A stretch of 64,000 nt of DNA from Gibbsiella quercinecans (GCF_002291425.1 NZ_CP014136.1:5346925-5410924), one strand, 5' to 3'; shown: positions 37,211 to 45,996, counted from the stretch's first letter. Made by a program: numbers and translations. The notes: generated by a model from the letters alone, not told the origin.

Positions 37211-37924
37211 ATGTCTCTGGATCTTGTTTGGCAATACCTGATTTCGCCTGCGTTCTTTCAGGGCGCATTAATGACCTTGTTGATCACGGTGTGCTCACTG
37301 TTTTTCGGCATCATCATGGGGCTGATCCTGGCCCTGTTGCAGGAAGCCCGCTTCCGTGCGGGCCCGCTGCTGGCTTTTTTCTACCTGTGGGTGTTCCGCG
37401 GCACGCCGGTGCTGTTCCAGATCATTTTCGTTTACAACGTGCTGCCCACCTTCGGCCTGCGTTTTTCGGCCTTCACCTGCGCGGTGCTGGCGCTGTCGCT
37501 CAATGAAGGCGCCTATATGGCGGAAATCCTGCGCTCCGGCCTGCAGGCGGTGCGCAGCGGCCAACGCACCGCGGGTATGGCGCTGGGCATGACCCAGGGG
37601 CAAATCATGCGCAAGATCGTGTTGCCGCAGGCGGCGCGTATTGTACTGCCGCCGATGGGCAACCAGATGATCAGCATGCTGAAATCCAGTGCCCTGGTCT
37701 CGGTTATCGCGGTGCAGGAACTGCTGCTGATCGCCAACCAAACCGCCAGCGCCAACTTCCGTTACTTCGAAGCCCTGTGTTCAGCCGGGATTTATTATCT
37801 GGCGCTGACTTCGCTGTTCATGCTGGGCCAGGCCTGGCTGGAGCGCGCGTTAGATCCTAAAAAACGCAAAAAAACACGGTTGTCTTTTACCGACCGTCTG
37901 CTGCGCAGCAGCACACAACATTGA
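37211..37924 (+). CDS. ABC importer permease (HisM/GlnP family)
   Basis: A 237-residue inner-membrane permease of the polar amino-acid uptake family. It has about five helices, the early strong segment GALMTLLITVCSLFFGIIMG, and the coupling EAA motif region RTAGMALGMTQGQIMRKIVL, then PQAARIVLPPMGNQM. It pairs with the ATPase starting 10 bases downstream. Only one permease gene is present, so it probably works as a homodimer. RBS GAGAGG lies upstream of ATG 37211. Confidence 0.94.
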   Translation: MSLDLVWQYLISPAFFQGALMTLLITVCSLFFGIIMGLILALLQEARFRAGPLLAFFYLWVFRGTPVLFQIIFVYNVLPTFGLRFSAFTCAVLALSLNEGAYMAEILRSGLQAVRSGQRTAGMALGMTQGQIMRKIVLPQAARIVLPPMGNQMISMLKSSALVSVIAVQELLLIANQTASANFRYFEALCSAGIYYLALTSLFMLGQAWLERALDPKKRKKTRLSFTDRLLRSSTQH

Positions 37925-37934
37925 GGAGATGCCC

Positions 37935-38678
37935 ATGGCCCGCAAGAAACCGTTACTCGAAATCATCGGCATCGAAAAGCACTTTGGCGCCCAGCACGTC
38001 TTGAAGAACTGTTCGCTGGACATTACCCAGGGGGAAACCGTGGTGCTGATCGGCCCTTCCGGCTCCGGCAAATCCACGCTGTTGCGTTGCGTCAACCTGC
38101 TGGAACCCTTTGAGGGTGGCAGCATTTTCTTTCGCGAACAGGACATCGTGCGCTCCGGTGTTTCACCGCACCGTTTGCGCCAGGAGATCGGCATGGTGTT
38201 CCAGAACTACGAACTGTTCTCACACCTGACCGCCGGCGAAAACATCATGTTGGCGCCGATGACCGTGCTGGGCGTCAGCCGCGAACAGGCCCGCGCCCAG
38301 GCCCAGGAACTGTTGGGCAAGGTGCGTATCCCCGACAAGATCGACGCCTTTCCGGATGAGCTTTCCGGCGGCCAGCAGCAGCGGGTGGCTATCGCCCGCG
38401 CGCTGGCGATGAAACCCAAGCTGATGCTGTTTGACGAACCCACTTCGGCGCTGGATCCGGAAATGATCCGCGAAGTGCTCGATGTGATGGCCGATCTGAG
38501 CGCCGAAGGGATGACCAGCATCGTCGTCACCCACGAGATGGGCTTCGCCAAGCGCGCGGCCAACCAAATCGTGTTTATGGAAAACGGCGAAATTATAGAA
38601 AACGCGCCCAGCGACAGGTTCTTTGGCGGCGATGTCAGCCCGCGGGCGCAGCGCTTTCTCAGCCAGATTTTACATTGA
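37935..38678 (+). CDS. ABC importer ATP-binding protein (GlnQ/HisP family)
   Basis: A 247-residue ATPase with Walker A GPSGSGKST, signature LSGGQQQRVAIARAL, Walker B LMLFDEPTSALDP and switch histidine VVTHEMGFA. It powers the polar amino-acid-type importer. ATG 37935 is favoured because GAGGAG ends six bases before it; an ATG at 37929 is too close. The C-terminal region is short, as in GlnQ. Confidence 0.95.
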   Translation: MARKKPLLEIIGIEKHFGAQHVLKNCSLDITQGETVVLIGPSGSGKSTLLRCVNLLEPFEGGSIFFREQDIVRSGVSPHRLRQEIGMVFQNYELFSHLTAGENIMLAPMTVLGVSREQARAQAQELLGKVRIPDKIDAFPDELSGGQQQRVAIARALAMKPKLMLFDEPTSALDPEMIREVLDVMADLSAEGMTSIVVTHEMGFAKRAANQIVFMENGEIIENAPSDRFFGGDVSPRAQRFLSQILH

Positions 38679-38715
38679 TCTTTTTTAGCCACACCAAGGG
38701 AATCAGGAGTTAACG

Positions 38716-39879
38716 ATGAGTCTTCCATCGCCCGATATTGACCGAATGAAACGCGATCTCGCCAGCCTGGTGGCGATCAACACCGAAAACCCACCCGGCC
38801 GCGAACGTGAAGCCGCAGAATGTATTCACAACTGGCTGGTAGCCGCCGGGTTTGATTTGACGCTCAGCGAATATGCGCCAGGCCGCACCAATGTGATCGC
38901 CCGGTTGGAAAACGGCGCCGGGCCGTGCTTTGCCTTTAACACCCATATCGACGTGGTGCCCGCCGGCAACGGCTGGAGCCAGGATCCGTTCACCCTCACC
39001 GAACGCGACGGTAAGCTGTATGGTCGCGGCGCCTGTGACGCCAAAGGGCCGCTGGTGGCCATGCTGGAAGCGATGCGGATGCTGGCTGCCAATAGGGAAA
39101 GCTGGCGCGGCACGCTGATGGGCATTTTTGTTGCCGATGAAGAAGTCGCCAGCGAAGGCGCCAAGTTCTACGTGCGCGAAGCGCCGGCGAAAATCGATTA
39201 CGCGGTGATTGGCGAACCGACCTCGAACAGCACCTACTCCGCGCATAAAGGCAGCCTGCGCCCACTGGTGCGGGTGCACGGCGTTACCGCCCACTCCGGC
39301 ACGCCGGAACTGGGGGAAAACGCCATTTTTCGCGCTGCGCAACTGCTGGGGCTGGTCGAACAGGCGCATAACCAACAGGTGCGCTGCCGCTGCCACCCGC
39401 TGGTGGGCGCCGCCAGCCTGACCGTTACCCGCATTGCCGGCGGCCATGCCGACAACGTACTGCCGGACAGTTGCGATCTGCTGCTCGATCGCCGCCTGGT
39501 ACCGGGGGAAGACCAACAGCAGGTGGAACAGGAACTGCGCGATCTGCTGGCGCTGGCTGAAGAACAGTTCGGCGTTAAAAGTGACATAGTCACGTTTAAA
39601 CCCACCACCGGCGGCGCCACGGAAACCCCGGCAGACGAGGCTATCGTGCAGGCTGGCCTGGCCGCCTGCCGCAAGCACGGCCAGCCGGATCCCGGCCCAT
39701 TCGGCTTCCAGGGCGGCTGCGATTTAGTTCATTTCCGCAGCCTGGGAACCAAGGGCGTGGTGATCGGCCCCGGCGCGCTGGCGGTTGCCCATAAGCCGGA
39801 CGAATTCGTTCCGGTCAGCGAGTTTATCGCCGCCAGTAAAATCTACCGCGATGTCGCCCTGGCGATGTTGAACCCTTAA
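38716..39879 (+). CDS. M20-family metallo-deacylase/peptidase (ArgE/DapE-like)
   Basis: A 387-residue zinc hydrolase of the M20 family, cleaving an amide (N-acyl or dipeptide-like) bond in the cytosol. Metal ligands and base are in FNTHIDVVPAG, GRGACDAKGPLVAML and VADEEVASEGAKF, with the lid domain HKGSLRPLVRVHGVTAHSG. The last ligand is the His of VAHKPDEFVP. It lies 37 bases after the ATPase and 10 bases before the racemase gene. An M20 deacylase next to an enolase-superfamily racemase recalls N-succinylamino-acid racemase pathways, where D-acyl-amino acids are epimerised then deacylated. The substrate is unproven. Confidence 0.92.
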   Translation: MSLPSPDIDRMKRDLASLVAINTENPPGREREAAECIHNWLVAAGFDLTLSEYAPGRTNVIARLENGAGPCFAFNTHIDVVPAGNGWSQDPFTLTERDGKLYGRGACDAKGPLVAMLEAMRMLAANRESWRGTLMGIFVADEEVASEGAKFYVREAPAKIDYAVIGEPTSNSTYSAHKGSLRPLVRVHGVTAHSGTPELGENAIFRAAQLLGLVEQAHNQQVRCRCHPLVGAASLTVTRIAGGHADNVLPDSCDLLLDRRLVPGEDQQQVEQELRDLLALAEEQFGVKSDIVTFKPTTGGATETPADEAIVQAGLAACRKHGQPDPGPFGFQGGCDLVHFRSLGTKGVVIGPGALAVAHKPDEFVPVSEFIAASKIYRDVALAMLNP

Positions 39880-39889
39880 GGAGTTGCCG

Positions 39890-40987
39890 GTGAAAGCCAC
39901 TCTGTACCGCGCCAATGTGCATTATCAGGCGCTGCAGCTGTATACCGCCGCCTCCGGCAGCGTGACGGCGCTCGAAGAACTTTACCTGCTGCTGGAGGCG
40001 GATGGTGTCTGCGGCCTGGGCGAAGTGCGCGTCAATATCGCCTACCTCAATGGCTATAGCCCGGAGCAGGTGCTGAGCGATGTGATGCGCGCCCTGCGGC
40101 GGCTCGATCTCAGCCAAAGCGCCAGCACCCTGCTGCTGACGCTGGAAACCCAGTTGGCCGGCTGTCTGGCGCCCACGCGCATGCTGATTGATATCGCCCT
40201 GCACGATCTGTTCGCCCGCCAGCAGGGCCTGAGCGTAGCGCAGTTGATCGGCACGCAACACCCGCTGCCCATCAGCTATAGCACCAACCAGACGCTGTTC
40301 TGGGCGCCGGACGAACAGATGTTGCAGCAGGCCCGCGCCTATGTGGAACGCGGCTTTACCCAGTTGAAACTGCGTATCGCCGTCGGCAGCTTCACGCACG
40401 ATCTCAAGCGCATTGCCGCGCTGCGCGATCGCTTTGGCGATGACATTAGCCTGTCGGCAGACGCCAATGGCCAATGGCGCCCGGATGAAGCGCTGGCGAA
40501 ACTGCAGGCGCTGGCACCCTTTTCACTTAGCTATCTGGAGCAACCGCTGGCGGACAAGGATGCGCACCACTACGCCGCGCTGGCCGCCGCCAGCCCGATA
40601 CCGCTGATGCTCGACGAAAGCATGAGCAACGAAAACGATCTGGAACGGATTATCGCGCTGCGCGGGCAGGTTTGGGCGCACCTCAAACTGGTCAAAATGG
40701 GCGGCATCGCGCCGGTGTTGCGCGCTGCGCAGCGCCTGCAGGCGGCCAATATCCCTTTCATGATCGGCCAGATGAATGAGGGCGGCGCCGCCACATCCGC
40801 CGCGTTGCACGTGGCGCATGCCTGCCGGCCCGCCTACGCAGAACTGTATGGCGCCGACGGCGCCGCTGACGATCCGGCCAGCGGCCTGCGCTATTCCCAG
40901 GGGCTGGTCAGCAGCCCAAACGGCGCCGGGCTGGGGATCGCCTTTGACCCGGCTCAGGCACAATTTATTCAGGAGTTTAATTCATGA
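39890..40987 (+). CDS. Enolase-superfamily racemase/epimerase (muconate-lactonizing/dipeptide-epimerase-like)
   Basis: A 365-residue mandelate-racemase/MLE-type enzyme that abstracts a proton alpha to a carboxylate. Metal ligands are the Asp of SADANGQW, the Glu of YLEQPLAD and the Asp of LMLDESMS. The first catalytic Lys lies in FTQLKLRIAVG, where the usual KxK reads K-L-R, and the second in AHLKLVKMGG. GTG 39890 is the preferred start, 6 bases after AAGGAG; TTG 39884 directly abuts that site. It overlaps the next gene by 4 bases (ATGA). Candidate activities are N-acylamino-acid racemase, dipeptide epimerase or proline-betaine epimerase. Confidence 0.9.
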   Translation: MKATLYRANVHYQALQLYTAASGSVTALEELYLLLEADGVCGLGEVRVNIAYLNGYSPEQVLSDVMRALRRLDLSQSASTLLLTLETQLAGCLAPTRMLIDIALHDLFARQQGLSVAQLIGTQHPLPISYSTNQTLFWAPDEQMLQQARAYVERGFTQLKLRIAVGSFTHDLKRIAALRDRFGDDISLSADANGQWRPDEALAKLQALAPFSLSYLEQPLADKDAHHYAALAAASPIPLMLDESMSNENDLERIIALRGQVWAHLKLVKMGGIAPVLRAAQRLQAANIPFMIGQMNEGGAATSAALHVAHACRPAYAELYGADGAADDPASGLRYSQGLVSSPNGAGLGIAFDPAQAQFIQEFNS

Positions 40988-42186
40988 ACCCACACACCGA
41001 TGTACCAAACAGCGCGCTACCGGATTTGGGCCGCATTATCCGCGGGGCGGAATCTGCGTTCAGCGCCGGCGAATACCAAACGCGTGTCCAGAAAGCGCGC
41101 CAGTTGCTGACCCAGGCCGAGCTGGACGTAATGATCATTACCGGGCCGGAAAACATTTTTTACCTGACCGGCCAGCAAACGCCGGGCTATTACACGTTCC
41201 AGGCGCTGGTGCTGCCGGTCGAGGGCGATCCGGTGTTTGTGATCCGCCAGTTGGAATACTTCAACTTCAGCGCCAACACCTTTATCCGCGACGCGGCGAT
41301 TTATACCGATGGCGATAATCCGGTGGGCTTTCTGCTCAACGTGCTCAAAGCGCGCGGCTGGGCCGATCGCCGCATCGGCATCGACAAGCGCGGCTGGTTC
41401 CTGCCGATTGCGGTCTATGAAACCTTGCAGGCTGAACTGGGCACGCTGCACGATGGCGCCGGGGTGGTTGAACAACTGCGGGCGGTGAAATCCCCCGCCG
41501 AGCTGGAAAAATTGGCCTATGCCGCGCGCTATGTCGATGCCGGCATGCTGGCCGGGCGTGAGGCCATCAGGGCTGGCGCCACGGAAAACGATCTGGTGGC
41601 TGCCATGATGGGTGCGGCGATCGCCGCCGGTTCGGAATACATGGGCATGGAGCCGCTGGTTTCCTCCGGCCCGCGCACCGGCGTCCCACACGGCACCTGG
41701 CGCCGCCGCAAGATGCTCGATGGCGACCCGATTTTCCTGGAAATGGCCGCCGCTCACGATCGCTACCACGCCGCGATGATGCGCTCCGCCTGGCTGGGCA
41801 AACCGCCGGCCATCGCACTGGAGATGGAAAAAGTCTGCCAGGAAGCCCTACAGGCGGCGCTTGACGCCATTCGCCCCGGCGCCACCTGTGAAGATCCGCA
41901 TCTTGCCTGCCAACATGTGATCGACCGCGCCGGCTATACCGATAACTTCAAGAAGCGCACGGGCTACTCGATTGGCGTGTCTTTCGCGCCCGACTGGGGC
42001 GAAGGCGCGATCCTTAGCCTCTACAGTGGCATCACCACCGAGCTGCAGCCAGGTATGACGTTCCATATTCCGCCGGCGCTGCGGATCTACGGCGAATTCA
42101 CCGTGGGCGTCAGCGAGAGCGTTGTGGTGACGGAAACTGGCTACCGCATTCTGGGGACGGTAGATCGCCCGCTTTACCTGCGTTAA
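40984..42186 (+). CDS. M24-fold hydrolase lacking metal ligands (creatinase/DoeA-like)
   Basis: A 400-residue pita-bread-fold protein: creatinase N-terminal domain, then the M24 catalytic domain. The usual metal-binding Asp pair is replaced (IFLEMAAAHDRYHAAMMRS), and the ligand His region reads RTGYSIGVSFAPDWGEG, the pattern I recall for metal-free hydrolases such as ectoine hydrolase DoeA and creatinase. It probably hydrolyses a cyclic or N-substituted amino-acid derivative rather than an Xaa-Pro peptide. Its start overlaps the racemase stop (ATGA), so translation is coupled. A terminator-like hairpin follows. Confidence 0.88.
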   Translation: MNPHTDVPNSALPDLGRIIRGAESAFSAGEYQTRVQKARQLLTQAELDVMIITGPENIFYLTGQQTPGYYTFQALVLPVEGDPVFVIRQLEYFNFSANTFIRDAAIYTDGDNPVGFLLNVLKARGWADRRIGIDKRGWFLPIAVYETLQAELGTLHDGAGVVEQLRAVKSPAELEKLAYAARYVDAGMLAGREAIRAGATENDLVAAMMGAAIAAGSEYMGMEPLVSSGPRTGVPHGTWRRRKMLDGDPIFLEMAAAHDRYHAAMMRSAWLGKPPAIALEMEKVCQEALQAALDAIRPGATCEDPHLACQHVIDRAGYTDNFKKRTGYSIGVSFAPDWGEGAILSLYSGITTELQPGMTFHIPPALRIYGEFTVGVSESVVVTETGYRILGTVDRPLYLR

Positions 42187-42193
42187 CCCGGCA

Positions 42194-42248
42194 GCGGGGG
42201 GAAGCCAGGCGTACGGGCCACGTGACCCGGCTCCCCCGCGCCCTTTTT
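42194..42248 (+). terminator. Terminator hairpin inside the catabolic island
   Basis: GCGGGGG (42194-42200) pairs with CCCCCGC (42233-42239), AGCC pairs with GGCT inside, and a GCCCTTTTT tract follows. It separates the M24 gene from the DapA-type gene and could cut or attenuate read-through. Confidence 0.7.
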
Positions 42249-42273
42249 ATCTTTCTTTAAGGAAAATGGCTGT

Positions 42274-43197
42274 ATGAAAGACATCAGTGAAAGCAAAGCG
42301 CGCCTGCGCGGTATTTTCAACATCACCGTGACGCCGTTCACCGCCAGCGGCGAGTTTGATTTTGACGGGCTGGCGCGCAACATCGAACGCGTTATCGGAT
42401 TGGGCTATGACGGTATTCTGATTGGCGGCACCTACGGTGAGTTCCCGGCGATGACCGCCGATGAACGCGCCATCCTGTTCCGCAAGGTGATGGATGTGGT
42501 CGGCGATCGGGTGCCGGTGATGCTGTGCAGCGCCGGTTCCGACGCGCGCACCGTGCGCGATCTCACGCAGTTGGCCGGCGAACTGGGCGGCCTGCCGATG
42601 GTGACGCCACCGTTCGTCTCGGAAGTGACCGATGCGCAGATCGTCAGTTTTTTCAAACAAATGGCGCCGCTGTCCCGCACCGGCATTCTGGTCTATAACG
42701 CGCCGGGCATCGGCATTACGCTGCCGCCGGTGGTGCTGGAGCAGCTCGCGGATATCGGCGGCGTGGTGGGCATCAAACAGGGTGATTTGAACCCTACCGC
42801 CATCGACCAAATCGCCAACCGGCTGGCCGGGCGCCTGCGCCTGTTCTGCGCTTCGGATCTGGCCTTCCTTGGGCCAATGATGTGCAATTTTGACGGTATC
42901 AGCACCACCAACAGCTGTGCGCTGCCGGAGTTGATTCTGGCCAGCTACCGCGCGCTGGAACAAGGCGATGCCAACACCGCCCGTGAACTGCATGCGCTGT
43001 GGTATCCGTACCGCGCGTTGGCGCGCCGCCACGGCCAGCCGCAGTGGGTGAAGGCGGTGATGAATCTGCGCGGCTTTGACGGCCACCACGTGCGTGCCCC
43101 ACTGCTGGATCTGGGGCCGGAGGTGATTGAACAAGCCGCGGCCGAACTGCAACGTTTGGCCGCGGATCAACGCAGCGGCGTGACATTGTCACGGTAA
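42274..43197 (+). CDS. DapA/NanA-family class I aldolase or dehydratase
   Basis: A 307-residue TIM-barrel protein of the DHDPS/N-acetylneuraminate-lyase family. The Schiff-base lysine is in GVVGIKQGDLNP near residue 169, the tyrosine in GILVYNAPGIG near 141, and the carboxylate-binding region is GGTYGEFPAMTADER. Family members cleave or form 2-keto acids. In this context it may break down a keto acid derived from the amino acid released by the upstream hydrolases. A ribosome-binding AAGGA lies before ATG 42274. DapA itself is unlikely, as the island is catabolic. Confidence 0.92.
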   Translation: MKDISESKARLRGIFNITVTPFTASGEFDFDGLARNIERVIGLGYDGILIGGTYGEFPAMTADERAILFRKVMDVVGDRVPVMLCSAGSDARTVRDLTQLAGELGGLPMVTPPFVSEVTDAQIVSFFKQMAPLSRTGILVYNAPGIGITLPPVVLEQLADIGGVVGIKQGDLNPTAIDQIANRLAGRLRLFCASDLAFLGPMMCNFDGISTTNSCALPELILASYRALEQGDANTARELHALWYPYRALARRHGQPQWVKAVMNLRGFDGHHVRAPLLDLGPEVIEQAAAELQRLAADQRSGVTLSR

Positions 43198-43202
43198 CCT
43201 CT

Positions 43203-43226
43203 TGCGCCGGTGGCTAATCCGGCGCA
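43203..43226. terminator. Bidirectional terminator between convergent genes
   Basis: TGCGCCGG and CCGGCGCA form a perfect 8-bp stem around TGGCTAAT, between the DapA-type gene (+) and the amidotransferase gene (-). Confidence 0.6.
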
Positions 43227-43237
43227 CCCCAAGCAGC

Positions 43238-44422
43238 TTAGCGTTGGCGGGCGGCAGCCCGTAAAAACGCCATCAGCAGTGGGTGTGCTTGCCCCACGCG
43301 AGACGACAATTCCGGGTGCCCCTGCACGCCAAGGAAAAACGGATGGCGGGTAAACTCAATGCCATCGGCCACTGCGCCGCTGGCATCGGTGGCGCTGATG
43401 CACAGGCCCTGTTGTTCCAGGCCCGCCTTTAAGAGCGGGTTCAACTGATAACGGTGGTTGTAACGCACGCTGTAACACTCGCCCAATAACCCATGCATCA
43501 GGCTGCCGGGCCGGCAGTACAGGGGTTGGGCGCCCAGGCGGTGCAACGGTAGCCCGGCAGCGTCATGCAGCGGCGTGAAGGTTTTGATGGCCGCCGCCGG
43601 ATCGGCCTCCGCCAGATTGGCCTGGGTGCTGCCCAACATCTGTTGCGCCACCGCGGTCGCCATGGTTTGCATGCCCAGACACAGCCCCAGCGTGGGGATG
43701 GCATGCGCCAGCGTATAGTGTGCCGCCTGGATTTGCCCCGGTACGTTGGCCATGGCGGCGCCGCCCGGCAACAACACGCCGCTGAACCCGGCCAAACGCG
43801 CTTGCGCGCCGGCCTGATCGGCGATCTCCTGCGGTGCGAGGCAAACCACCTCCAGCGCCAAACCCAGGGCATCGGCCGCATCCCCCAAAGCGGCCAATGT
43901 GGCCGGGTAGGCATCCTGCTGATCCTGCCGCCGGCCGATCAGGGCGATCCGCAGCGCCGCCTCCGGCACGCCGGTATCGTCGCCCTGCCGCCAACGGCCG
44001 AACCGGTCTTGCCGCCAGTGGCCCGCAAGCAGGCGGCTAAAACCAAAGCGGCCATTTTCTTGCTCAATATGCACCAGCTCATAATCCACGCCGCCGCGCT
44101 GCAACCGCTGTGCCAACGCAGGAAAATGCGCAAGCTGGCTGGGCCCGAGCGGCACCACCCCGTCCTGCCGCTGGCCGAGCAACGTTGCCGACGTGGTGGG
44201 CGCCGCCAGCGTTTGCCCGCTCAGGCGTTCGTACCATACCAACCCGCTGGTGACCAGCGTGCCGCCGGCGGTGACATGTTGGCAGGCGTCCGCGTAGTGG
44301 GCCAGGTTCCATGCTACCGGCAGGTGCGCCATCGGTAACCGCAGCGCGTGGGACAAGATCGCCGCCATGGCGCCGTATAACGCCGGCGCTGGCGTGTTAT
44401 GTGCAACAAAAATCAACGACAT
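43238..44422 (-). CDS. Glutamine-amidotransferase-like protein, CTP-synthase C-terminal-domain type
   Basis: A 394-residue protein. The C-terminal half (from about residue 155, ALRIALIGRRQDQQDAYPAT) is a class I glutamine amidotransferase domain with nucleophile Cys in GLCLGMQTMA and the His-Glu pair in GVQGHPELSSR, closest in pattern to the glutaminase half of CTP synthase. The N-terminal half is not the CTP-synthase synthetase domain and I do not recognise it. ATG 44422 follows GGGAG at 7 bases; an upstream ATG at 44488 is less likely. It is divergent from the aminotransferase gene and may use glutamine or hydrolyse gamma-glutamyl compounds in the island's pathway. Confidence 0.82.
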   Translation of the reverse strand: MSLIFVAHNTPAPALYGAMAAILSHALRLPMAHLPVAWNLAHYADACQHVTAGGTLVTSGLVWYERLSGQTLAAPTTSATLLGQRQDGVVPLGPSQLAHFPALAQRLQRGGVDYELVHIEQENGRFGFSRLLAGHWRQDRFGRWRQGDDTGVPEAALRIALIGRRQDQQDAYPATLAALGDAADALGLALEVVCLAPQEIADQAGAQARLAGFSGVLLPGGAAMANVPGQIQAAHYTLAHAIPTLGLCLGMQTMATAVAQQMLGSTQANLAEADPAAAIKTFTPLHDAAGLPLHRLGAQPLYCRPGSLMHGLLGECYSVRYNHRYQLNPLLKAGLEQQGLCISATDASGAVADGIEFTRHPFFLGVQGHPELSSRVGQAHPLLMAFLRAAARQR

Positions 44423-44544
44423 GGAACGCTCCCGTGGGGATGAGAACAGCCGATAGCCGGCGTAGACAGATAATGATGCCGTCATCAATGGCAGAAACCA
44501 TGAGCAAAAGCATTATCGCTATGATAATTTAAAATTGGTTTATA

Positions 44545-44560
44545 TGTATCATATAATACA
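44545..44560. promoter_or_regulatory. Palindromic operator candidate between divergent genes
   Basis: TGTATCATATAATACA has perfect arms TGTAT and ATACA. It lies 31 bases before the aminotransferase start and 123 bases before the amidotransferase start, in an AT-rich stretch suited to two divergent promoters. A GntR- or LysR-type regulator of the island may bind it. Confidence 0.45.
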
Positions 44561-44590
44561 ATCAAGATTAAGCATCAGAAAGGGGAAAAG

Positions 44591-45799
44591 ATGTCTGCTG
44601 AATTTCTTGCGCCGCGGCTACGGCGCGTGCGCCCTTCACCAACCGGCGCGATATCCGACAAAGTGCGCGAGCTCTGCGCCGCCGGTGTCGATGTGATCAA
44701 CCTGGGCGAAGGCGAGCTGGATTTTGATACGCCCGCGCATATCAAACAGGCCGGCATCGCCGCTATCGTACAGGGTGAAACAAAATATACCGCCGTTTCC
44801 GGCACGGCCGCGCTTAAGCAGGCGATCATCGATAAGTTTAAACGCGATAACCAGCTTAGCTATCTACCGCAGGAAGTGATCGCCGGCAGCGGTGCGAAAC
44901 AGCTTATTTATAATGCGCTGTTGGCGACGGTGGCCGCCGGCGATCGGGTGATGATCCCCGCCCCGTACTGGGTTTCCTACCCGGATATGGTGGCGCTGGC
45001 GGAAGGCGAAAGCGATATCATCCCCTGCAGCGAAGAAAGCGGTTGGAAGCTGCAACCCGCCGCACTGGCGGCAGCCATTACCCCGCAAACCCGCTGGCTG
45101 ATTTTGAATTCGCCCAACAACCCCACCGGCGCGGTGTACAGCGCACAAGAGCTGAAGGCGCTGGCGGCGGTGTTGCTTGATGCGCCACAGGTGCTGATCA
45201 TCGCCGACGATATTTATGAGCATATCTGCCACGCGCCAGCGGCGTTTACCACCCTGGCGCAGGTTGAGCCGCGCTTGCGCGAACGCATTCTGACGGTGAA
45301 CGGCATGTCGAAAGGCTATTCGATGACCGGCTGGCGGCTGGGCTTTGCCGGCGGCCCGGCCTGGTTGATTTCAGCGATGCAGGTGCTGCAATCACAAAGC
45401 ACCTCCAACCCCAGTTCGGTTTCACAGGCGGCGGCCGTGGCCGCCTTGCGCCAGGAACGCGGGTTCATCGCCGACTGGCTGCAAATCCTGGCCGATCGCC
45501 GCAGTAAAATCATGGCCTGCATTAACGCCATTCCCGGCCTGAGCGTGGCGCCGCCGCCCGGGGCATTTTATCTGTTCGCCAACTGCGCCGGTTTGCTCGG
45601 CAAGCGCACACCGGAAGGCGCCATCCTTGAAAACGATGTGGACGTGGCCAACTATTTGCTGCACGCCGGGCATGTGGCGCTGTTACAAGGCTCGGCGTTT
45701 GGCGCCGCTCCCTACCTGCGTATCGCTTACGCCATTGATGACGCGCGCCTGCAGGAAGCGTGCGAGCGCATCACCCGCGCCTGTATGGCCCTGCGCTAA
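44591..45799 (+). CDS. Class I PLP-dependent aminotransferase (aspartate aminotransferase fold)
   Basis: A 402-residue fold-type I aminotransferase. The PLP lysine is in VNGMSKGYSMTGWRLGFAGG near residue 240, preceded by NSPNNPTGAVYSAQEL and the PLP-ring Asp/Tyr in IIADDIYEHI. It converts an amino acid to its 2-keto acid, which would feed the nearby DapA-type aldolase. ATG 44591 follows GAAAGGGGAAAAG. It belongs to the island by position and shares a divergent control region with the amidotransferase gene. The substrate amino acid is unknown. Confidence 0.94.
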   Translation: MSAEFLAPRLRRVRPSPTGAISDKVRELCAAGVDVINLGEGELDFDTPAHIKQAGIAAIVQGETKYTAVSGTAALKQAIIDKFKRDNQLSYLPQEVIAGSGAKQLIYNALLATVAAGDRVMIPAPYWVSYPDMVALAEGESDIIPCSEESGWKLQPAALAAAITPQTRWLILNSPNNPTGAVYSAQELKALAAVLLDAPQVLIIADDIYEHICHAPAAFTTLAQVEPRLRERILTVNGMSKGYSMTGWRLGFAGGPAWLISAMQVLQSQSTSNPSSVSQAAAVAALRQERGFIADWLQILADRRSKIMACINAIPGLSVAPPPGAFYLFANCAGLLGKRTPEGAILENDVDVANYLLHAGHVALLQGSAFGAAPYLRIAYAIDDARLQEACERITRACMALR

Positions 45800-45815
45800 A
45801 CGATCGCTGGCAACC

Positions 45816-45849
45816 CACGGGGCATTCGCGGCTTGCCGCATGCCCCGTG
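45816..45849. terminator. Aminotransferase terminator
   Basis: CACGGGGCAT and ATGCCCCGTG are a perfect 10-bp stem with an inner GCGGC/GCCGC pair, starting 16 bases after the aminotransferase stop. Confidence 0.7.
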
Positions 45850-45996
45850 CAACGGCTTGCGCGCAGCGCCATTAGGGTTATACTTGTGCCGCCTGCAATA
45901 ATAAAAACAACCGAGACGTAACCCCGTGGCAACACATTCCCTTTACCTCCCGCCTGAAAAACACCTTTTCTTAACATATCGCTTGTACAGGTCATC

